A stretch of 64,000 bases of DNA from Bugula neritina (lineage: Eukaryota > Bryozoa > Gymnolaemata > Cheilostomatida > Bugulidae). Positions 47,143 to 59,400 of this stretch are shown piece after piece. Made by a program: the position numbers and the translations under genes. Position 1 is the first letter of the stretch. Every line of letters starts with the position of its first letter. The DNA lies in NCBI GenBank assembly GCA_964035545.1, contig OZ037771.1, positions 12,094,980 to 12,158,979 on the forward strand, in the 5' to 3' direction. A model generated the notes under the pieces. It saw only the letters and a list, made by a program, of their open reading frames with translations. It was not told the DNA's origin and did no database searches.

Positions 47143-47934
47143 GTTAACACAACACTACAACTTATAACAATTAAAGTTGTTACAGGTCTAGAAAATTAAC
47201 TATAACAATAATTTTGGAAAAGTTGTAAAGTCAGCAAAATCAAATTAAACTCTTTAAAAATGTTTCAAACAAACATAATGGATGCAAGAAAAAAAAGCCA
47301 ACTTTAAATTGAAAGCAAAACAAAATACTTTTCAACAAAATTTGAAGAAATGGGAAGAAAGTATCAAGTGTCCATATATATCTGCCATTCGTGCCTACTT
47401 TCTTATTTACTGCATTTCTACTTGTGCTACACCTGGTTTTATAACAATTCTTATTAGCACAGAACCACGATATCAGTAAACATTAGCAAGCCTATAAGTT
47501 ACTCATCCAATTTAATTAAGTGATGGACCTGTTTTCGAGTGCAAAGAACAAAGTGAAAAACGTAATTTGTTTTAGCACATGATGGTCAAAGTGTTATCTT
47601 TTTCAGTATTGTGGGTTTGAGTGTGCGATCAAGTTATTTCACAACGCGTATTCTAAATCAACTTCGCAAGCGTAGTTCAGATTACAATATATTTATACAA
47701 CAATACACAATCTAAAAACTACATCTATTCAAACACATTAACAACTACCCAGCACAGTGATTAAAGTTTGCATGTCTACTTGATCATAACTGTTACGCGG
47801 GAAGTCACTGTTGCTAATTATAGTTCATGATTCATATTGGCGGGTTTCTGTATCGAATCATCTTCTTAACACACTTAGTGACCCCGTCCTGCACTTGGAA
47901 GGGAATTAATATTTCCCCCTTCTTCGTTATGACA

Positions 47935-47956
47935 GTAGCTCCACGAGCCACCACAA
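47935..47956 (-). repeat. Right 22-bp terminal inverted repeat candidate
   Basis: Exact reverse complement of 31076-31097, on the far side of the KDZ and chromodomain genes. Confidence 0.55.
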
Positions 47957-48089
47957 AAGCTCTCGGTTACAATCCATTTTTTTTTTCATTTGTAAAAATG
48001 GCTCCAGTAAAAGTGGCACATGTAATAAGAACCACCTGCATCGTATATAACTGATATAATATATACAATACAAAATACATATACAAAAC

Positions 48090-48180
48090 CATTATTACCT
48101 GTGCCATTATTGCCTGTGTCATGTTTAGCTGTGCCATTTTTACCTTTATCATTTTTACCTCTTCCATTTTTACCTGCATG
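48090..48180 (+). repeat. Degenerate repeat, TTACCTGTGCCATTT unit
   Basis: About seven units with the same core as the array at 46020-46130. It begins about 130 bases outside the right inverted-repeat candidate. Confidence 0.75.
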
Positions 48181-50469
48181 GGCAATTTTGGTTTCATCCT
48201 ATATTGCAGATATAAGAGGCTTATCCTATGGTTGAAGCTAGACTAAATTTCCCACTTGGATTCTTCTCACCTAAAGGCTTCCAAAGTTAGACTCTGCACA
48301 TCAACTGGCGTATCGATTGCTAAATAGCTAATATGCCTATAATATAGCTATAATTATAGCTATATTAGCTAATAAATTATTTGGAATAATAGCCTACTTT
48401 TCAAGGATTTGTGTGAGGCAAAAAACCGTAATACATTATTAATAGACATTATTTTTGATGAATATTTATAAAAAAAACAACAAGATGTAGAGAATTTCAA
48501 AATTAATAAGTTGATGCAGATCAAAAAAAATTTATGTTTCAAATAGCAAACAATTGATCCAAGTTTATTTGAATATAGATTTATTTCATTAATATTCAAA
48601 CGAATTGTGCATAAAATATATGTTGCACTGAAATTAATTATTAATTAGCATCTAACTGGGATGACGCTGCCAATTTTACCTAAAGTTGTAAGAAACTATA
48701 ACAATGCATGCACACAATGTTGAAGGTTCTTGACCTTCATGATTCATAGAGTGTTTACATCAATACTAATATAATAATAATATGACAGAAGAAAGTAAGG
48801 AATCATATAACCATGCAGACATATAGATGCAAAATGTAGAATTTAGTCTACCAAACAAACTAAATTTGAGGTCAACAATAAAAAGACCATAAAACTACTG
48901 CATTTTACCACATTATATCCAATCTAAAAAGATCTACAAATAAAATGATCTTTAAAAAGCTCCATAGTAAACTTAGAACGGCATTAGCACCTGTTTCTAA
49001 TTAAAGTGTGTGGCTATTTGAATCAAATTAGTGTCTGGAAAAAGTATTTACAGCTGTAATTATAGCATAACTCATCATGGTGGGAAAAGTGTTCAATCTT
49101 TAATTGCAATCACTATATCTATGAATGCAAGTGTATCTCCTGCCAGATAGTCTGTTAGCTAGCAAGCCTGTGACTTATAGTAATGTAGACCCCTATATTA
49201 TGTGCTCATCACTGAAGTGTGAAGTGATGCACAGTGTTCACTACTTAAAAAGAAGTATACCATTTCTAGTGTATAAATCCACAATTTATATAAAATCTAA
49301 AAGTCATTGCTTTTTTATTCAGATATCATGTTTTCCTGCTAAGATATTTTACTGGTACCCCAAAAATCAATTTTTGAGGCAAAATTAGCCAAAAATGTGC
49401 AGTTTTTTCTATAACTTTGCAAAAGAATGAAAAAATACCAAAAAAGCTGCACTGAGAAAAAATAAGATTCACACCATAGTTTTTAAATTTTGATTCTAGT
49501 AGCCTTCAATTAAATAAGATTGTTTTTACTGGTACTGAATTTTTACACAGTTACAATGCAAACCCCAGCAAGGCAGTTGCAGCTAAAAAGTTACCTGTAA
49601 CTAGCCTGTGCAGACAGGTATTTCAAAGACATTTAATCAGGACTGGCCATATATAGAGACAAGACTTTTTTGAAAGTGTAACTGAGATCTCACTTTTATT
49701 GACTGTATTGTGAAAGATAAGTAGTTGAAGAATCCCTGACACACTTTACTTATGCAGTACTGAAATATTACTATGTATGTTAGTTTTCATTTACATATTG
49801 TTTTAAGGTTAGATGTCTAAACAATTTTGTTTTATAATGAATTTTGTGCGAGTATGTACTGAAATGATTTGGGATTTGTAATCGCCTTGACCTTTGACCT
49901 TTGAATGCTTGTTAGATGCTGCACTGCACAGAGATGGCTTGAAGGTTTGAACTTTCAATTTTCAGTCAAATGAAATACACAAAATAAATACTACACTTCA
50001 CTCACTAGTCAGCACTTAGTCCAGCAACTAAGGGTTATATATGTTCTAATACGAAACCAGATATTAACAGAATTGTTCAAGGCAAACAGTACTCACTGTG
50101 TACTCACAAGTGTTTCACTGATGGTTGTAAAATATAACTATACTGGTATGAGTACAGACTCTTATCACTGGCGCATCTTGTTTAAATTTGCATGTACAAT
50201 CATGAATATATTATACTTTGTATGAATATATATGTATAATTTTTTATGCACAAACATAAATCCATATATAATTATTGATTATTAAAGTAATAAAAATGAA
50301 ATGTTTCTTGTTTACCTATTTTAATTAAATGCATATATTATACACACATACACACATAAATAATATATATCTATTCAAATACGTTATGATTTTAATAAAC
50401 ATGCAAAGCCTAGCCCTCGCTTATAATTACAATACATATGGCCTGCGGATGTTTAATGAATCTTGAAAA

Positions 50470-50561
50470 TTTATTTTAAAAACAAAAAAAAATGTTGTGG
50501 CCCCCAGCTCAAGCTAAAACTTGCAGACTGGCCCTCGGTCTGAAAAGGTTGGACACCCCTG
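50470..50561. mobile_element. hAT-like transposon terminus
   Basis: The stretch ends AAAAGGTTGGACACCCCTG, the reverse complement of CAGGGGTGTCCAACCTTTT, which is the usual form of hAT (Charlie-like) terminal inverted repeats. It is preceded by a GGCC-rich subterminal segment, also typical. The other end was not found, so the left limit is a guess. Confidence 0.6.
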
Positions 50562-52194
50562 CTGTAAATAAATCAAAGCCCCCTGGGGGGGGGATTAGAG
50601 ATTTAGAATGCCGGGTTTAGGTTGAGGGGTTTAAGGGCTGGTGGCTTGAGTTTGGACTTTGAGTTAAATTAATGTTAATTTTTCCAAACCACCATTTAAA
50701 ACCACACACACGCACACATGCACACAAGTTAGAAAATATGTATATGTTTTTTTTCAACTATGTTTTAAACGGAATACAAACATGTAAACCACAAAACAGT
50801 GATTGTCTTCTTTCAATGCCATATTTTTGATCACACTAAGAAAGATGGTGGTAATGCAACTCCTAAAAGCATGTTGCATTATGTCGCTCCTCTGTCGGCA
50901 AGTATACCATTTGTATTAATGTATGAAGTCTTCAACATATATTTCAACTTATTTTTGCAAGTAACTCATGACAGTAAACTATATGCTTCTTTTTCTTCAT
51001 GTGTGTGTGCGTGTGAGTGTGTGTAAAAATGCAGCACTCATAATAGTTGTTATTTTCTGAACAGCTTACAATAGCTACAGTTATATGTAATTGCATAGGA
51101 GTGTTGCAAGTGTTTGCTAAAAGATGGTATGTAAAACATGCTGACGAATTTGTTGTGGAGAAATTTAAATAATTACTTAGCATTTAGCAATAAAATTGTT
51201 CATGTACAAATCAGAAACACCAAGTTGTATGCATATATTTTAAATAGTATGCATGAATTTGCAAAAAAAATGTAACTTAAACTATACCAAAGTTGTGTTT
51301 CATTAAGTTAGGAGATATTTATCAACAAAGCAAAAAATTAGAACTTTATATACTTTTACTATGAGTATAATTATGTTTTATATATGTGCTCATTTTGTAT
51401 ATACTGCAAAATATGTTATATACAATGTTAAACCAAAAGAATCAGAACTTTATAGTGTAATACAGGCACATCTACAATGTTAACAAATATAACATTAAAA
51501 ACAAGAAACAAAATTGTTCGTCTCTTCTACTTAACTTTTTACAAGCAAAAAATTATTATTGCTGCAAACTAAATTTAAATGCTGAGGTTCGTAAAGTTAT
51601 ATGTTTGTTAAATTATTTCACATTGTTTATATTCTACAAATAATTTCTACATATTATTTTCTAAACGCGATATCTTTTTTCGTCTACTACATGCAGCTCA
51701 TTATATGCATATGTATATTATACAATGCAGCATAAAATTTTATAATACTTAGCAAAAAATGCTGAAAAATATTAAAATTTTACAAGATGGTATTATATTA
51801 TGGTGGCAATAAAATTGTAATAGACTATTATTTAATGAGAAGACAATTATGTTTTTATAATGAAGATTGATAAATTTATAATATGAGCTGAAATTGAGTG
51901 AGAAGACAATTATGCTTTCAAAATACTTACAAGACTAAATTCTTATCTAATAGCTACAGTAATTAATATCCTTTGTTTGAAACAAAGTCTAAAAGGAGCG
52001 GATTTAAATAAAAATTTAGACCTGCATTTGTTAAAACTTTTCAATCAAAACTATTACATTATATTATTTTTTCTCATAACTCCTAGCTCCTAAAACCTTT
52101 CGCATAAAAAAATTAATTTAGAATGTAAAATACTGCTAGAAATTGCCATGTTAATGTCAACCCTAACTGTATCCACCACTTGTTATAGTTGTTA

Positions 52195-52310
52195 CGATCG
52201 TTACTTAACCAATGAAGTTGAACTAGTTGTACCTTCAGCCAATCAATGACTTATTTCGATTGCGCCTCGTTAGGCGAGGGTCGTTGACGAAATCTATATA
52301 ATATAATACA
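52195..52310. promoter_or_regulatory. Promoter-like patch with CCAAT boxes and TATA
   Basis: A GC-richer patch has CCAAT elements (52208 and 52239), a small palindrome (GCGCCTCGTTAGGCGA, about 52262-52277) and a TATATAATA box near 52295. It could be a promoter or part of an LTR. No attached gene could be found. Confidence 0.25.
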
Positions 52311-55300
52311 AATCCCATTACCACTGATTGACCCGAAGTTCTCTACGACTTCTATAGTGGTATAGGATAATAGATATACTGAGCACTTCACGCTTCACTG
52401 AGCACGTAGGGATGAGAAGATATTGGCGCCTACATAATAATCACAGGCTAGCTAGCTGGCAGGCTGTAATGAATAGCTTGCTTTGTACTTTGTTTATGTA
52501 GCACCAATAATGGAATGTTGATAGATAACGCAGCCCTAACGAAGGTTGCTGCTTATTGGTTGTAGTTTAATCTTAGGCTAAACAATTACAAGTAGGCAAC
52601 ACGCATGCCACCCGCAGAGCAATATTATTCAAGAACCTGAACTACATTTTGAGAGAAATTTATGATATTCTTAGTGAGGATGCCCTTAACTATCCTGTGT
52701 ATTGCATGAAGTAATAAATGATTTATGAAGTAATTAACAAACCAATGTAAAAACTGTTGTTGTATATAGAACACAACATATTGATTTTCTTCAATTTCCA
52801 CATCAAATCTATATATTCAATTATATCTAACCAATGCTAATAAACTAAACATGCATGCATACAAATATTTGCATTATATGCAAGTAATATTAGCTAATTA
52901 GCAACTATACCATTTTTTTCATTATCTTTATTGCTTGCATATGTCCAAGTATTATTAAAATAAGGTTTTTATTTGCAACTTTGCACCACAAATTACATAA
53001 AATCTAAAAACTTGAGTTGTGACATAGGGCTACCTATACACAAATAGACCTTCATAAAACTCTCAATGATTTTATTCAACTCATGTATGCAAAAGTTTTG
53101 CTTTAAAACAATTCTTCTAAATCACCCTAGAGCAGGAAATTATTACAAAAACAGCTTCTCATATATAATTTTTCCCCAGATTAATTTTTTTTCCTGTATT
53201 TAAACTAACTTAGCAAGTGAAGATTGTGATATCACTCAGGTAATCACATATATATTATTCATAGCTGTAATACTTTAGCAATGAATAGATCATGTTTAAT
53301 TTCCACTCTACCTAGCAGTTTTTCAGAATTATAGAGCTATGTATATTATCGTGAAATTAGAATAGCCTAATAGTTTTACATGTGTTTATAGCTAGACAAA
53401 TTAACTTAAAAAGCTTACAATAATTAGATGATATTGGCATTCTTTTGAAGGTTATGGTGAAGCTACTGCAAAACTGGCCATTAGTTTAGCATAATATGCA
53501 ACGCCACGCAAAAGCATGCCAAACAAGCAATGTTTATTTACCTTACCAGTGCAATTTTATCACCTTAAACACAAAAGCAAGTATAAAATACACATCCATA
53601 TTAGATTAACTGTCAAGTTAAAAAAAGACAACATATATTCATGAGCTGGTTCTGTTTGCACAAGTACAATTTAGACCAGCTTATTATTTAGATTGCCACA
53701 AAAATATGACATAAAATATGTCTTTAATCATTATTTTGATATTCACTGGTTGAAGATATTTTTTATATCCCAATATGTAAATATTGTACATAAATCTTAA
53801 AAATTAACTAGGTGAATAAGGAAAACTGCTAATTTTATGAAACTGTTATGTTAATAAAGACAATGGCTATCAACAAATCCCACCAGACCACAAACTAATT
53901 GTAAATACTAAAGCAATTATATAGTGCTATGTGTTGATCTAGCCTAGTCAATACACCACAAATATGTATTATGACATACCACATTTTAAGTACTGGGTTA
54001 CCATTTATTCTAATGGGTATTTGTTTAAACTGTTATATACAGCTTTTTGCACTACCAATATACAAGCCAGTTGTTATTCTGTCACTTTTTATCTACATCT
54101 CTTTTTAATGCCAGTTACTTGTTAGCTTCAGTACAAACAGCTAAACATTCTACTCTACAGCCAATCTTACTGTTAACTCTTGTTTAACAATATTACAAGA
54201 ATCTAAAAATTTGAGTGTGTTTTAAGTATAATATTTTATCATTATAACTTTTAAATGAAACAATAATATGATAAATGCATTATAACTTTCTGAAAAGTTT
54301 GTTTGCAAAGTATATGTTTTTGGAAAATAGTTTTACAACATTTGCTAGGAGCATTATATTTATTCCTATCTAAAATAATTTTGTTTGAACTGCTATGTTT
54401 GTAATCATGTAATCAGAAGTAAAGCATCAGTAAAATGAGTATAAGTAGAAGCTTGACAGCTACATTAGGCATTGCTACATAGTACATAAATATATGGCCG
54501 TATTAAACACTTAGCCGCATTCACAGATAAATGCATGGCTTGGAATTACAATACCATGAATACATTATTTATTTAGCTGGGTAACTATACAATTATGCCA
54601 AAGTGAAAAGCCTTTGGTTATTAATGCCTAAAATGTCTAACAATCTACTTGGGAGACCACCTTGTTGTTACAGAGTGAATGAGTTATTTATTTAGCATTT
54701 GGATGATGGCACAAAGAAAGGCTATTTGGTTTGTTACTTGAGACTAGTAGCAAACTGCTACAGTCATAGCATCTTAGAAGATTTTGCATCACTTGCTACA
54801 ATAATGATTTTTAGGCAAGACTTTCGCATCTATATTGCTCATCTGCTAGCTTGAAATACCCCTCTCCTTGGACTAATCTCAGGCTTTTCATTGTTGTTTA
54901 AACAGTTTTTAAACTCCTATTTCAATAAATCATTACCAACACTGCCTGCATGTATTAATATTCATTAGTGCCATCAATGCACTGTGGAGACAGCACCTGA
55001 TGTTCTGTATATTACATTATAGTACAGAGATACTAAATCCAAAACATCTAAAATAATTGATGCTTCTACCAGATTTTTAGCACACCTATAATATGTATTC
55101 CTGTAGTAAATATTAATAAGATGTTTTAACTGATAGTTTTATGCCATTATAATAGTTTGATACTATAACTACAACTTGAAACTCTTTAACCAGCACATTG
55201 GTTAGTAATATTGCTTCTTGATATTTAATTGCTGGTTCACAAACTATCAATAATAGGGATGGATATCAAAACTTGACTGCATTCATAATATGATTTTAAT

Positions 55301-56117
55301 GCTGGGTAATGACTAAGCATGTCTGGCTGATATGAGGTGACTATTTTGTACACTGTTTAACATCAGCTTTTTGGGTTCATTTAAAGCATCTGCAAATCTG
55401 TATTATACATAATTACTGTTAGGGCCAATTAATTAAATTGTTAACCCTGAAATGCTTTTTACACTGTAATACTAAGTAGTAAAAGACATGTATATATATA
55501 TATATAAACTGATTGTAATTTATACATAACATTGTACATTTAAAAAAAATCACAAAATACATAATTTATTAGCTAAATTTCAAGGCGTTTTGTAGGTAGT
55601 GGGTTAATGTCAATAAAGTAGAATCCGGGAAGTTGAGTAGCTTTATTCAAGAGGAAGGCTCTCCAACAGTTCTACCAAAGCCTAAATAACATGTATAAAA
55701 TAAAGGTTATATGCACAATTTTTTTTCCAAAACAGCCTGCAACTGTTTTGCTATTGCATATGCCCTATGCCATTCATCAAGTGGAACAATTTTAACCAGG
55801 ATATCTAGAAAAGTTGACACAAGGGCTTTATAAACTATGTAACAGTAAAACTGTGAGTAGAAATTAATTGACACTAATGAATAATGCTTTAGGTGCTGGC
55901 AACAACCATAAAAGAAAAGTTATATAACAAACAAATAGACAAAGCACTAAACAAATCAACAGCATTATATACAATTAGGGCACATACATGAAAACAGCAG
56001 CTAGTGTCATTTTCTTAAGACAGCACTATTTCAGGTGTAAATTTAAGAAGTATTAGAAAATGCAGAAATTTACTGCAATTGGTTCATTTTATTTAAGTTA
56101 GTGCATACTAAAGATCT

Positions 56118-56405
56118 CAAGTTTTTGCTAATGAACATGAGTTTTGGCCCGAAACTAAAAAAATATCAATAAATACACCTAAATAATCAAGGCTCTTTTT
56201 AATTTTTTTTGATTTCCTATGCTTTTTTCTAATTACAGCAACTTCTGACTGGGGATCGCCATGGTTAGTTTGTAACAGTAGGCAATCCAAATGAAATGAA
56301 TAAATAGGAAAAAACATGAGAAATCATGCAAAATTAAGAAGAACCTTGATTATTTAGGTGTATTTCTTGATGTCTCACTAATTTTAAGCAAAAAGCATTG
56401 TTCAT
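56118..56405. mobile_element. Fold-back repeat (MITE-like)
   Basis: The left arm AATACACCTAAATAATCAAGG (near 56172) is inverted at 56340-56363, and the similarity continues through a TTAAT...GATTTC stretch towards the centre. A related single-arm copy lies at about 38195-38260 (CAATAAATAATCAAG...TTTTTAATCC), in an intron of the KDZ gene. Confidence 0.6.
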
Positions 56406-56677
56406 TAGCAGCTAAATTGTAAAAATGGCTAAAAACTGCAGATTTCCAGTGTGTACTAAATTAAATAAAAGGACTCAATCACCTTTGCAACATAATTCAA
56501 TAATTGCATGGTCAAGCAGAATAAACTACAATTAACAGCAACAACAGTGTAATAGTTGCGTAGAAAAGTTGTACTGCAAAAAACTAAAAGAATGTAAAAT
56601 CTATAAATGTGTGCTACCAAGTAAATGCTGAACAGACATCATGAAATAGTGTACGAAATACAAACTATTAAACTTAC

Positions 56678-57616
56678 CTGTTGATCTAATGCAGCCAAAA
56701 CCTTAAGCTTAGAGTAGTGGAATGGTGCTGTTCGATGTTGATATGCAACAAGTAGCTAAGATGACTCAAATTCTTGCCTTTAGGAGTAAGAGGCCTCAGC
56801 TCAGTTTCAACAAAACTTCCAATAAGCTCAACGGATGCGCTCAATTAGGAGCCACAACAAAGCACACCCATGTCATTTTAGTAAACTCTAAAAAATGAAC
56901 AGAAATAAAACTGTTAGAGAGTAAACAGAGAAACATATAGTGATGGGGGAAAAACCTGTCAGCAATGGTTATATACACTCATAGTCATAACACGAAGAAA
57001 AAGATAATGAATAACAAGCTATTCAAGATGACACAAGAAACCAAACAAATTTCTTTGACTAAAAAATATAATTAAATACTATATTACTTTGCAAAAAATA
57101 TTTGTTTTGAACAACGTATTATTGGGAAGAATTGCCAGTGTCTTAAATTTTGAGATTAAAGTTTCTGCCTTATAGCGGAAATAGAGAGGCAATCAATAGT
57201 GTACAAAACATGTTTTCAGTCATTGGCTGTTGACTAAATTGACAAAGTTAAAGAAAGCTTCCATATCATTATTTATTTTGTTCTCAAGTGTGTGGTTACA
57301 GTTTCATGAGTCAGAAATATAATTATTTGAGATATGAAATCAAATGTAGTCAAAAGAGTGTCATACAATTTAAAATGTAGTAATAGAGCTTTGACAATAA
57401 TTTCTTCTGCTAAGTAAAACAGGTACCATTATGTGCTACTTATCTTTTAGAGATGAACATCAAGGATGTTGAAAACAAAATAGTTGTAAATTACAGCAAA
57501 TACCTTTCTACTTACCTAACCAGAGAAAATAAGTTTTCAACCTTGCATGCACTCAGCTGGTTTTCAATGTTTGGATCAGTGACATCTTTATAACTGATAG
57601 CAGCATTATGTGATAG
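56678..57616 (-). pseudogene. KDZ transposase pseudogene fragment related to 33533-40986
   Basis: Two minus-strand pieces match the KDZ gene. The piece 57516-57616 encodes ...ENQLSACKVENLFSLV, equivalent to NENQLSA + VERLLDLV of the intact gene; there those parts are split by an intron, here they are continuous. The piece 56678 to about 56840 encodes RPLTPKGKNLSHLSYLLH...EQHHSTT, equivalent to WPLTPEGKVFVEFSYLLHNSILQHHS. It then loses about 20 bases, and LKVLAALDQQ follows in another frame, equivalent to LKFISALDGK at the same exon end. The intact gene's exon between them is not recognisable. A short open piece at 55643-55681 follows a good acceptor but has no KDZ similarity. The deletion and missing exons mark this as a dead copy. 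Confidence 0.7.
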
Positions 57617-58629
57617 CTTTAGGAATTGTTACCTTAAATCTAAATTATATAGAACAAGAAGTGCAAAAATATGGCATTAGTACTCATTGCACAATACACA
57701 CTTGCTAGAGTAGCTAATCTAGCATCACATTAATTTAAGAAAGACAAAATTTTATTACTGTTCACAAATGATGAATATTAAAATTTGAATAATTAGACAA
57801 ATTAACAATGATATTGATGTTAGTTCAAACATTACTAATGGTAAACACCAAAATACTAATAGGAATAGTCATGTTAACATCAATTAGAAAAGTAAAGATA
57901 ATTTGAAAATGAGACAGTTTATAGGTCTAACTCTTATAGTTGACAAGCAATTACAGGGCAGTCATATTGATGTAGGCTACCCTCAAAATGTAGCACTTTA
58001 AAAATATTAAAAAGACAGCACATATAAGAACATAATCTTAAAAATAGGCATATGTGACACCTATATTTTGATTAACAGAGAAATCTTCTTTACTTTAATA
58101 ATCTAGCTCATATAATGGTATTCTGTCTTAGTATGTTATTTTAATACTTGAAATCTAATCAGCTACAGAAAAGTACTTCAATTCAAAGGCCTTCATAATT
58201 ATTCTTTAGTTTGCTATTTAAATAGACAGTTAGGTTGATGAATAAAATAAAAGTTAGTAAAGTAAAAACTAAATAAATTGAGAATAATATCTCCACTCTA
58301 AGGTTATAATCCTTATAAATTAACATTTTAATACTCCTGTTATCCTTAGGTATAGTTGTTAGCAATTTAACTATGAGCTCGAAGCCAAATGTCAGTATCA
58401 GCATCCCCATTACATTGACTAAGACTGACTTTATAACCCTCAAGCTGTGGCACTCAATTTCTATAAGTAGTAACTAATAACAAATATAAAATTATTTATT
58501 TGCTACTGATAGTGATAATAATAAGAATTAAAAATAATAATAAGATCCATTAAAATAGAACTAATAAAGCCAACGACGTTAATGGTATGTCTAACTAAAC
58601 ATGGCATGTCTCGTCTGGCAGTGGGTATG
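57617..58629. other. AT-rich spacer with one unexplained open frame
   Basis: Between the KDZ pseudogene and the retroelement piece. It holds a minus-strand open frame of about 95 codons (58183 to about 58475) with two hydrophobic stretches. No family, splice context or start could be assigned. Confidence 0.4.
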
Positions 58630-59400
58630 TGGAGGACCAGGCAACCTACGGCCGTCAACCCGTTACTGGCACAACTAGAAGAAGATACTCAAGAGAAGAC
58701 AACAAAGTTGTCATGAAATGCTGCTTCAAAAGTACACCCAAATTGAGAGGTTATAGAAAAACAACGTATGAGCTCTGTAGACCCGGATCAAAGAATTATT
58801 TAAAAAGAATGTGCAAACGCTGGAAAACAGAGGAGAGTTTAACATCAGCGAATAGAGACTAGCGGATTAAGCAAGAACTATGAAGAAACACAAGCATTTT
58901 ATGGAAGAAGAACTCCATAAGATTGAAGAAGGAACCTTGCAAGACCTAGGCACATCAATTGGTGAAGAAGAGCTAAATTTGCAAATAGAGGATGTTATAG
59001 TACAACATGAGATAGCATATAAATCAGCCATGAGAACTTTAAGAGTACCTAGTTCAGAGGTAGAAAAAGTGTTAGTAGAAAAATTATAAATGAGCATAAC
59101 AAACTATCTAATGATCGACCAACACTAAGAGCCCTTAGGCACATTGAGAGGGTCAAATTACTAAAGGCAGTAAAACAGATTAATGATGTGCTAAACTGTG
59201 TTGAGATTATTAATACCATTGAGCTTAATAACACCACCATGGCTTGTGCGAAAAATAGTAACAGAACAAGTGTGTAACAAAAAGGAAAAAGAAAAACTGA
59301 CAATGTACAAGTATGGAAAATACGACTGCAGAAGAAATAAAAAGAAATTAGATCAGACTTAAGTAAAATAGCAGAGTGAAAAAGTAGAGCTTACAATGAT
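58630..59400 (+). pseudogene. Decayed non-LTR retrotransposon (LINE) fragment
   Basis: An opening frame encodes RRRYSREDNKVVMKCCFKS...LRGYRKTTYELC, followed by a second piece with EEELNLQIEDV, and then, in another frame, RPTLRALRHIERVKLLKAVKQ, INDVLNCVEIINTIELNNTT and a KKEKEK segment. Blocks of this kind, in this order, are a pattern I recall from the N-terminal region of some invertebrate non-LTR elements. Several stops and frame changes (58861, 59089, about 59276) show it is dead. No reverse transcriptase domain is present in the window. Confidence 0.5.

Larger units (their letters stand above)
48181..55630. other. Gene-poor AT-rich region
   Basis: No exon with both plausible splice sites and protein-like composition was found on either strand. 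It contains the hAT-like end, a TG/CA microsatellite around 51000-51024 and the promoter-like patch, each listed where supported. The short open frames in this stretch look random. Confidence 0.5.

Noticed and set aside
50799-51026. Plus-strand open frame in the gene-poor region
   Set aside because: No acceptor before the protein-like part and no partner exons; the end is a TG repeat.
58183-58475. Minus-strand 95-codon frame with two hydrophobic stretches
   Set aside because: AT-rich DNA readily gives hydrophobic frames; there is no convincing ATG context, splice partner or recognisable family.
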